A stretch of 11,014 bases of DNA from Hydrogenophaga sp. (GTDB taxonomy: Bacteria > Pseudomonadota > Gammaproteobacteria > Burkholderiales > Burkholderiaceae_C), in contig JAIFNE010000005.1 of assembly GCA_020047875.1 (NCBI GenBank), positions 1-11,014 on the forward strand, read 5' to 3'. The position numbers and the translations under genes are program-made. Shown in pieces: positions 6,173 to 11,014 of the stretch. Below the pieces are notes generated by a model. It had not been told where the DNA came from, did not search any database, and saw only the letters and a program-made list of their open reading frames with translations. How positions within the stretch are numbered: position 1 is the stretch's first letter; every line of letters begins with the position of its first letter.

Positions 6173-6444
6173 CTAGGGCCTGTTCACACTATTTTTTCAA
6201 GATGCGTTGCGGATCAAAATGGCCATGCGCAAGGCGCGAAATGCAGCCGGGGCTCCTCCCCGGCAAGGCTTCGCAACGCCGCGCATGGCCTTTTTGGCCA
6301 CAACCCGAAGGGAACGGGGTGAAAACAGCGCCACTCGTCGTTGCACTCCTAGGCCAGACACCCAGTCTGGCCGTCGTCGCGCGCCTAGATTGGCGCTGTT
6401 TTCACCCCGTTCGCACTTGGAAACATAGTGTGAACAGGCCCTAG
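6173..6444. mobile_element. MITE-like element with perfect terminal inverted repeats
   Basis: CTAGGGCCTGTTCACACTAT at 6173-6192 is matched perfectly in inverse at 6425-6444. CTAG at each outer end is either part of the repeat or a 4-bp target duplication; since CTAG is its own complement, the two cannot be separated. Excluding CTAG the element is 264 bp. Inside are two large hairpins: 6221-6230 with 6281-6290 (GGCCATGCGC), nested on GCCGGGG/CCCCGGC (6246-6264); and a perfect 22-bp pair, 6312-6333 with 6391-6412, around GGCCAGAC/GTCTGGCC (6352-6372). No credible transposase gene fits in it, so it would need a partner IS; CTAG-type targets occur in some IS5-family elements, but the parent family is not assigned. 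It lies between the methyltransferase stop and the next gene and fills nearly the whole 291-nt gap. Confidence 0.85.
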
Positions 6445-6458
6445 ACCGAGGCACCCCC

Positions 6459-7031
6459 ATGAAAACCCGCCTGCTGTCCCCGCTTCTGGTTTGCGCCGTG
6501 CTCGCCCTCGCCAGTGCACCCGCACCAGCCCACGCGAACACCACGCAGACCACCCTGAGCGCTGCGCTGGAAAACAAGCAGGTGGTGGGCAACGCGCGGC
6601 TGCGGGTTTGGGGCTTCGAGGTGTACGACGCCCGGCTGTTCGCCGGTACCGGCTTTGAGGTGGCGCGGTTCGCCGAGCAGCCCCTCGCGCTGGAGCTGAG
6701 CTACCTGCGCAGCCTCAAGGGGCTGGCCATTGCCGAGCGCTCGCTGGAAGAAATGCGCGATCTGGAAACCATTGCTCCGGCCCAGGCCGATGCCTGGCTG
6801 GGCGCCATGCGCGGCCTGTTCCCCGACGTGAAAAAAGGCGACCGCATCACCGGCGTGCACCAGCCTGGCCGCGGCGCGGTGTTCTACCTCAACGACCGCT
6901 GGCTCGGCGCGGTGGCCGACGACCGCTTCTCGCGCCTGTTCTTCGGCATCTGGCTCTCGCCCAACACCTCGCAGCCCGCCATGCGCAGCAGCTTGCTGCA
7001 AAACCTCGCGCCGGTGGCGCGCACCCCATGA
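6459..7031 (+). CDS. Periplasmic chalcone-isomerase-like protein
   Basis: A 190-residue protein. Residues 1-26 are a signal peptide (basic KTR, hydrophobic core, cleavage near AHA). The mature part has the bacterial chalcone isomerase-like pattern (PF16036 type): GNARLRVWGFEVYDARLF, LELSYLRSLKGLAIAERS, then FYLNDRWLGAVADDRFSRLFFGIWLSP. True flavonoid metabolism is unlikely. The fold is known to bind fatty acids in plant FAP proteins, so lipid binding in the periplasm is a reasonable inference here. GAGG (6448-6451) lies 7 nt before the ATG and only 3 nt beyond the right end of the MITE-like element, so any native upstream spacing has been replaced. The stop overlaps the transporter ATG (ATGA 7028-7031). 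Confidence 0.88.
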   Translation: MKTRLLSPLLVCAVLALASAPAPAHANTTQTTLSAALENKQVVGNARLRVWGFEVYDARLFAGTGFEVARFAEQPLALELSYLRSLKGLAIAERSLEEMRDLETIAPAQADAWLGAMRGLFPDVKKGDRITGVHQPGRGAVFYLNDRWLGAVADDRFSRLFFGIWLSPNTSQPAMRSSLLQNLAPVARTP

Positions 7032-8380
7032 ACCAGCAGCCCGGGCTCAGTGAGCCAGCGGCCGGTTTTGTCGGCCGCGGCGCGTGGCGGCGCGGGCTGG
7101 GCTACGGGCTACTCGGGCTGCCGCTGGCTTTTGTGGCGCTGCCGCTGTATGTGATCCTGCCCAACCACTACGCGCGCGAATTCGCCGCCCCGCTGGCCGC
7201 GCTGGGCGCGGTGCTACTCGGCGCGCGGCTGATCGACGCGGTGCTCGACCCCATCATCGGCCGCTGGGTCGACCGCCTGTTCGCCCGCTCAGTTGCCGCC
7301 GTGCTCACGGCCACGGCCATCGCGGCGGTGGTGCTGGCGCTGGGGCTGTGGGGCCTGCTGTTTCCGCCGCCCGAGGTGCAGGCCGCGGGCGTCGCGGCCG
7401 TGCTTGCCTGGGCGGGCGCGGTGATGGCCATCACCTACACCGCCTACAGCGTGGTGAGCGTGGCGCACCAGGCCTGGGGCGCCCGCCTGGGCGGTACCGA
7501 GGCGCAGCGCAGCCGCGTGGTGGGCTGGCGCGAGGCACTGGCGCTGGTGGGCGTGCTGACCGCGGCGGTGCTGCCGGGCACGCTGGGCCTGGGCGTCACC
7601 GCCGCCACCTTCGCGGTCTTGCTGGCGCTCGGCTGGTGGGTCTGGAGCCGCTCGGTGCGCCCGCAGGCCGCCGCACCAGCGCTCACCGCCCACGCACTGC
7701 CTTCGCTGTCGCCGCTGCGCCAGCCGGCGTTTCAGCGGCTGCTCGCGGTGTTTGTCATCAACGGCACCGCCAGCGCCATTCCGGCCACGCTGGTGCTGTT
7801 TTTCGTGCAAGACCGGCTGCAGGCCACGCCCGCCCAGGAGCCCGCGTTTCTGGGCATCTACTTTCTGTTTGCCGCGCTGTCGATCCCGCTCTGGATCCGG
7901 GCGGTGAGCCGTTTCGGGCTGGCGCGCACCTGGCTCGCGGGCATGGCGCTGTCGGTGCTGGTGTTTGTCTGGGCCGCCACGTTGGGCACCGGCGACATCG
8001 TGCCGTTTCTGATCGTCTGCGCACTCTCTGGCATCGCGGTGGGCACCGACCTGGCGCTGCCCGGCGCCATGCTGGCCGGCCTGATCGGCCAGCTTGGCGA
8101 GCGCGGCCAGCGCGAAGGCGCCTACTTTGGTTGGTGGAGCTTTGCCGCCAAGCTCAACCTCGCGCTGGCCGCCGGCCTGGCGCTGCCGCTGCTGGGCTGG
8201 TTCGGTTACACGCCGGGTGCGCGCGACGCCGATGCCCTGTGGGCGCTCACCGTGGCCTACTGCCTGCTGCCCTGCGCGCTCAAGCTGCTGGCCGGTGGCG
8301 CCCTCTACACCCTGGTCATCCGCCCCGAACGCTCGGGCGCGGCCACCGCCTCTTCCTCCCCTGTGAAAGTCCTCCCATGA
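7028..8380 (+). CDS. MFS/GPH-type (MFS_2) transporter
   Basis: A 450-residue inner-membrane protein with about 12 hydrophobic spans. LIDAVLDPIIGRWVDR (68-83) is the MelB-like (GPH, MFS_2) loop motif between the second and third spans. YTAYSVVSVAHQAWG, GTDLALPGAMLAGLIG and the late YFGWWSFAAKLNLALAAGLALPLL also match that branch. Substrate unknown: GPH proteins move sugars, but MFS_2 relatives include lysophospholipid transporters, and this branch belongs to lipid/photo-oxidative stress clusters, so a lipid or lipid-derived substrate is my inference. It overlaps both neighbours by ATGA, so it is translated with the chalcone-isomerase-like protein and the DUF3833 lipoprotein. Confidence 0.87.
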   Translation: MNQQPGLSEPAAGFVGRGAWRRGLGYGLLGLPLAFVALPLYVILPNHYAREFAAPLAALGAVLLGARLIDAVLDPIIGRWVDRLFARSVAAVLTATAIAAVVLALGLWGLLFPPPEVQAAGVAAVLAWAGAVMAITYTAYSVVSVAHQAWGARLGGTEAQRSRVVGWREALALVGVLTAAVLPGTLGLGVTAATFAVLLALGWWVWSRSVRPQAAAPALTAHALPSLSPLRQPAFQRLLAVFVINGTASAIPATLVLFFVQDRLQATPAQEPAFLGIYFLFAALSIPLWIRAVSRFGLARTWLAGMALSVLVFVWAATLGTGDIVPFLIVCALSGIAVGTDLALPGAMLAGLIGQLGERGQREGAYFGWWSFAAKLNLALAAGLALPLLGWFGYTPGARDADALWALTVAYCLLPCALKLLAGGALYTLVIRPERSGAATASSSPVKVLP

Positions 8381-8916
8381 AAAGACGCCTTGTGCTCGCT
8401 GCCGGTGTCGCCGGCGCCGGCCTGCTCACCGGCTGCGCCGGTCCGCAGATCACCGACTACGCGAGTGAAAAACCGCTGCTCGACCTGCGCCAGTATTTCA
8501 ACGGCACGCTCGATGCCTACGGCGTCTTCATGGACCGCTCGGGCAAGGTGGTGCGCCGCTTCACCGTGGTGATGAACTGCACCTGGAATGGCGCCGACGG
8601 CGTGCTCGACGAAGACTTCATCTACTCTGACGGCGAAAAGCAAAAGCGCATCTGGCGCATGAAATACCTGGGCGAGGGCCGCTACAGCGGCACCGCCGAC
8701 GACGTGATCGGCACCGCCCTGGGCCAGACCTCGGGCAACGCCTTTCGCTGGGGCTACACGCTGGCACTGCCGGTCGATGGGAGGGTGTTTGAGGTGCAGT
8801 TCGACGACTGGATGTACCTGATGGACGATCGCGTCATGCTCAACAAAGCGGTCATGAGCAAGTTCGGCATCTACCTGGGTGAGGTGCAGCTGACCTTCAT
8901 CAAGCGCGGCGCGTGA
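8377..8916 (+). CDS. DUF3833 family lipoprotein
   Basis: A 179-residue predicted lipoprotein: the signal peptide ends in the lipobox LLTGC with Cys20 as the lipidated residue. The mature part shows the DUF3833 pattern: LDLRQYFNGTLDAYGVFMDRSGKVVRRF, LDEDFIYSDGEKQKRIW, then RWGYTLALPVDGRVFEVQFDDWMYLMDD and KFGIYLGEVQLTFIKR. It has a lipocalin-like beta-rich character. The residue after Cys20 is Ala, not Asp, so outer-membrane sorting is expected. Function unknown; with the periplasmic chalcone-isomerase-like protein and the transporter it suggests handling of a lipophilic compound across the envelope. The start overlaps the transporter stop (ATGA 8377-8380). Confidence 0.9.
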   Translation: MKRRLVLAAGVAGAGLLTGCAGPQITDYASEKPLLDLRQYFNGTLDAYGVFMDRSGKVVRRFTVVMNCTWNGADGVLDEDFIYSDGEKQKRIWRMKYLGEGRYSGTADDVIGTALGQTSGNAFRWGYTLALPVDGRVFEVQFDDWMYLMDDRVMLNKAVMSKFGIYLGEVQLTFIKRGA

Positions 8917-8926
8917 GGCCCACACC

Positions 8927-9805
8927 ATGAGCACACCGCGCCAATTTGTCGCCGAACCTGCCGCCGAACCCGCCACCGCCCGGCCCACCGCGGCAGACCG
9001 CGGCGCGACCAAACGCGGCTTCTGGTCGCCCTTCAACCCGCGCATCACCGACTGGCGCGGCCTGCGGGTGTGGCTGATCGGCGCCTCCAGCGGCATCGGC
9101 GCGGCCACCGCTCAGGCCCTGCACGCGCGGGGTGCCCAGGTGCTGGTGTCGGCGCGCAGCGCCAGCTCGCTGGCCTCGTTCGTCAGCGGCCATGCCGGCG
9201 GCGCCGGTGCGCAGGCCTGGCCGCTGGACGTGACCGACGCGCAGGCCGTCAAGACCACCGCGCAGGCCATCCTGGCGCAAGGCCCGCTCGACCTGGTGCT
9301 CTACTGCGCCGGCCATTACCACGAGATGCGGGCCACCGAAATCGACCTGCCCGACCTCAAGCAGCACCTGGCGGTGAACTACACCGGCGTGCTGCACGTG
9401 CTCGACGCGGTGCTGCCCGCCATGACCGCGCGCGGCGCCGGCCACCTGAGCGTGATCAGCAGCGTGGCGGGCTTTCGCGGGCTGCCCAAAAGCCTGGCCT
9501 ACGGACCGACCAAGGCGGCGCTGACCAACCTGGCCGAAAACCTCTACCTCGATCTGGAGCCGCTGGGCCTGGGCGTAAGTGTGGTGCACCCGGGGTTTGT
9601 GCAGACCCCGCTGACCGCGCAAAACAACTTCACCATGCCCGCCCTCATCACGCCCGAGCAGGCGGCACAGGCCATGCTGGCCGGCTGGGCCAGCGGCACC
9701 TTCGACATCCACTACCCCAAGCGCTTCACCCGCGTGATGAAACTGCTGCGGCTGCTGCCCTACCGCGCCTACTTCCCCGCGGTGCGCCGCGCCACCGGCC
9801 TGTGA
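8927..9805 (+). CDS. Short-chain dehydrogenase/reductase
   Basis: A 292-residue NAD(P)-dependent SDR. It has an N-terminal extension of about 45 residues rich in Ala/Pro, then the Rossmann motif GASSGIG (52-58), LDVTD (100-104), the YCAG variant of NNAG (126-129), Asn151 in NYTG, Ser178/179 in ISSVAG, and the catalytic YGPTK (Tyr192, Lys196). HPGFVQTPLT follows at 221-230, and the C-terminus is basic and hydrophobic (KLLRLLPYRAYFPAVRR), possibly a membrane-contact segment. GAGG (8915-8918) lies 8 nt before the ATG and overlaps the end of the lipoprotein gene. The substrate is not known; a fatty-acid-derived carbonyl or hydroxyl is inferred from context. Confidence 0.9.
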   Translation: MSTPRQFVAEPAAEPATARPTAADRGATKRGFWSPFNPRITDWRGLRVWLIGASSGIGAATAQALHARGAQVLVSARSASSLASFVSGHAGGAGAQAWPLDVTDAQAVKTTAQAILAQGPLDLVLYCAGHYHEMRATEIDLPDLKQHLAVNYTGVLHVLDAVLPAMTARGAGHLSVISSVAGFRGLPKSLAYGPTKAALTNLAENLYLDLEPLGLGVSVVHPGFVQTPLTAQNNFTMPALITPEQAAQAMLAGWASGTFDIHYPKRFTRVMKLLRLLPYRAYFPAVRRATGL

Positions 9806-9821
9806 GCACCGCCCGGCCAGC

Positions 9822-10238
9822 GTGGCGCGCATCACCGAGCTGTTCGAGCACCTGAGCCGCGAACGCCTGCCCGAGCTGGCTGGCCTCTACACCGGGAGCG
9901 CGCGTTTCAAAGACCCGTTCAACGAGGTGTTTGGCACCGCAGCCATCACCCACATCTTCGAACACATGTTCGACAGCCTGCACGAACCCCGCTTCGTGGT
10001 CACCCAGCGCATCGTGGACGGCGCGCAGGTGTTTCTGGTGTGGGAAATGCACTTTCGCTTTCGCCGTTTCGACACCGTGACGCCCCAGGTGATCCGCGGC
10101 GGCTCCCACCTCACGCTGGAAGCCGATGGCCGCATCCGCGACCACCGCGACTACTGGGACGCGGCGGAAGAGCTGTACGAAAAGCTGCCGGTGGTGGGGG
10201 GGCTGATGCGCTGGTTCAAAAGACGCGCCGTCACCTGA
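9822..10238 (+). CDS. NTF2/SnoaL-like protein
   Basis: A 138-residue protein of the nuclear transport factor 2-like (SnoaL) cone fold. Seen: ITELFEHLSRERLPELAGLY, then ARFKDPFNEVFGTAAITHIFEHMF and the late HLTLEADGRIRDHRDYWDAAEELYEKLP, typical of small proteins beside SDR genes in these lipid/photo-oxidative clusters. FKDPFN and DYWD are the conserved pocket segments. No ATG is available in frame near the conserved start, so GTG 9822 is chosen, 16 nt after the SDR stop; the ribosome site is weak, suggesting coupling to the SDR. Role unknown; enzymes with this fold isomerise, hydrate or bind small hydrophobic molecules. Confidence 0.85.
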   Translation: MARITELFEHLSRERLPELAGLYTGSARFKDPFNEVFGTAAITHIFEHMFDSLHEPRFVVTQRIVDGAQVFLVWEMHFRFRRFDTVTPQVIRGGSHLTLEADGRIRDHRDYWDAAEELYEKLPVVGGLMRWFKRRAVT

Positions 10239-10265
10239 CGGCTCCCCCCGCGCAGCACTCGACCC

Positions 10266-10481
10266 ACCCCCGCGCCGCGCCTGCGGCGCGTCACCCCCTC
10301 AAGGGGGCAACGCTGGCGGCCCGGCAAAGCCGGTTCCGCGGCGTTCTGGGTTGAAGACACGTCGCGCCCGAGACGCCTGTGAGGTTCGAAGGGAAGTCCT
10401 TCCAGGGCACCGCGGAACCGGCTTTGCCGGGCCGCCAGTGCCGCCCCCTGGGGGGTGACGCCGCAGGCGGCGCGGGGGGCG
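10266..10481. repeat. Large inverted repeat between convergent genes, possible bidirectional terminator
   Basis: The inner arms 10315-10341 and 10410-10436 are perfectly complementary over 27 nt (core GGCCCGGCAAAGCCGG) around a 68-nt spacer. Outer arms 10266-10314 and 10437-10481 match imperfectly; each carries a CCCCC/GGGGG hairpin and a GCCGC..GCGGC hairpin. It fills the 269-nt gap between the NTF2-like stop and the stop of the convergent GST-like gene. No T-run typical of an intrinsic terminator is present, so termination would depend on structure or Rho. Open frames across it are low-quality and are not called. Confidence 0.85.
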
Positions 10482-10507
10482 CCAAGTGTGGCGCGGGGGA
10501 GGGACAT

Positions 10508-11014
10508 TTATTCTGGTCGTGTGTCAACAAAACTCTGGCGCAACACCAGCTTGTCGCTGAGCTTGGCCAGGTTCGGGTGTGGCGTTCGCCAGTCGATCTG
10601 GGGAAAGCGGAAGTCGAGGTAGCTCAGGGCACAGCCCACCGCCACGTCGGACAGGGTGAGGTGAATGCTGGAGCAAAATGGCTTGTCACCGAGGCCGCGC
10701 GACATGGCCACCAGCGCGGCGTCGATTTTGCCGAGCTGGCGGTCGATCCAGGCCTGGCTGCGCTGCTCGTCGCTGCGGCCAGACCAAGTGGCCTCCAGGC
10801 GGGCCAGAATCGCGGCATCCAGCAGGCCATCGGCCAGCGCCTCCCAGGTCTTCACCTCGGCGCGCTCGCGACCGGGGGCCGGAATCAGCTTGCCCACCGG
10901 CGAGAGCGTGTCCAGGTACTCGGCGATCACCCGCGAGTCGAACATGGCCTCGGCCCCCTCCATCACCAGACACGGCACCTTGCCCAGCGGGTTCGAGGTG
11001 CCGATCTGCGTGGT
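10508..11014 (-). CDS. Glutathione S-transferase family protein, 5' end outside
   Basis: The C-terminal 168 residues of a GST-like protein, starting in the thioredoxin-like domain: NPLGKVPCLV with the cis-Pro, then MFDSRVIAEYLDTL, where Ser is the usual glutathione-contacting residue. The alpha-helical domain follows, with DGLLDAAILARLE, LSDVAVGCALSYLDFRFP and WRTPHPNLAKLSDKLVLRQSF. The DVAVGCALSYLDFR block matches the stress-related bacterial GST group often annotated as YibF- or GstB-like. The catalytic N-terminus is outside the window. It is convergent to the lipid cluster and separated by the large inverted repeat, so it is probably a separate unit; conjugation of lipid-peroxide products is possible but not shown. 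Confidence 0.88.
   Translation of the reverse strand, partial: TTQIGTSNPLGKVPCLVMEGAEAMFDSRVIAEYLDTLSPVGKLIPAPGRERAEVKTWEALADGLLDAAILARLEATWSGRSDEQRSQAWIDRQLGKIDAALVAMSRGLGDKPFCSSIHLTLSDVAVGCALSYLDFRFPQIDWRTPHPNLAKLSDKLVLRQSFVDTRPE

Noticed and set aside
6197..6592. Small frames across the MITE-like element on both strands
   Set aside because: They run through inverted repeats and element ends, resemble no transposase, and cross the real start of the next gene.
7084..8376. A long upstream extension of the DUF3833 frame through the transporter gene
   Set aside because: The residues are Arg/Gly/Ala-rich nonsense; the lipoprotein signal at 8377 and the ATGA overlap fix the real start.
10151..10507. 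Minus-strand frames over the inverted-repeat region
   Set aside because: Sequence is explained by the palindromic repeats; such frames are recurrent false genes wherever these repeats occur.
1..11014. CRISPR array, tRNA or rRNA genes
   Set aside because: No regularly spaced direct repeats, no cloverleaf-like segment and no rRNA-like sequence noticed; nearly all DNA is accounted for by genes and the repeats listed.

Overview
The window looks like the chromosome of a high-GC betaproteobacterium, most likely Burkholderiales/Comamonadaceae. The grounds are strongly GC-biased third codon positions, the style of the protein families, and GC-rich palindromic repeats of a kind I associate with that family. 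The genus cannot be fixed from sequence alone. The content is a light and oxidative-stress (photo-oxidative) response locus coupled to a membrane-lipid modification cluster.

Left part, minus strand (1-1647): a three-gene operon reads leftwards. It has a MerR-type regulator with a cobalamin-binding photoreceptor domain (CarH/LitR type), a small DUF2256 cysteine-rich protein, and the start of a photolyase/cryptochrome-like gene that leaves the window. The genes overlap by 4 nt at both junctions, so they are probably translationally coupled. A glutathione peroxidase with an N-terminal export signal (1696-2322, +) is divergent from the regulator, and the putative regulator promoter lies over its start codon.

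Middle and right part, plus strand (2323-10238): a long, mostly tightly packed gene run. It begins with a 269-nt leader (possible promoter, small upstream ORF, pyrimidine tract). Then come a COG2907-type FAD 'amine oxidase' broken by a 4-bp duplication, DUF1365, a cyclopropane-fatty-acid-synthase/UfaM-like methyltransferase with a repeat-derived in-frame insertion, a 272-bp MITE-like element, a periplasmic chalcone-isomerase-like protein, a GPH/MFS_2-type transporter, a DUF3833 lipoprotein, a short-chain dehydrogenase and an NTF2/SnoaL-like protein. The gene set resembles the singlet-oxygen/light-induced clusters linked to furan or methylated fatty acid synthesis in other Proteobacteria (UfaM/UfaD/UfaO pathway of Rhodobacter; LitR-type regulons of Pseudomonas). 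The working model is that light, sensed through adenosylcobalamin on the regulator, releases DNA repair (photolyase), peroxide/lipid-peroxide detoxification (GPx) and remodelling of unsaturated phospholipid acyl chains.

Right edge: a large inverted repeat (10266-10481) lies between this run and a convergent glutathione S-transferase-like gene (10508 to the end, minus strand, 5' end outside).

Notable lesions: the flavoenzyme is frameshifted by a third AACG copy, the methyltransferase carries about 30 extra residues encoded by a palindromic repeat, and a MITE-like element splits the run just before a ribosome binding site. These could mean the pathway is decaying, is variable, or (for the frameshift) that there is a sequencing error.
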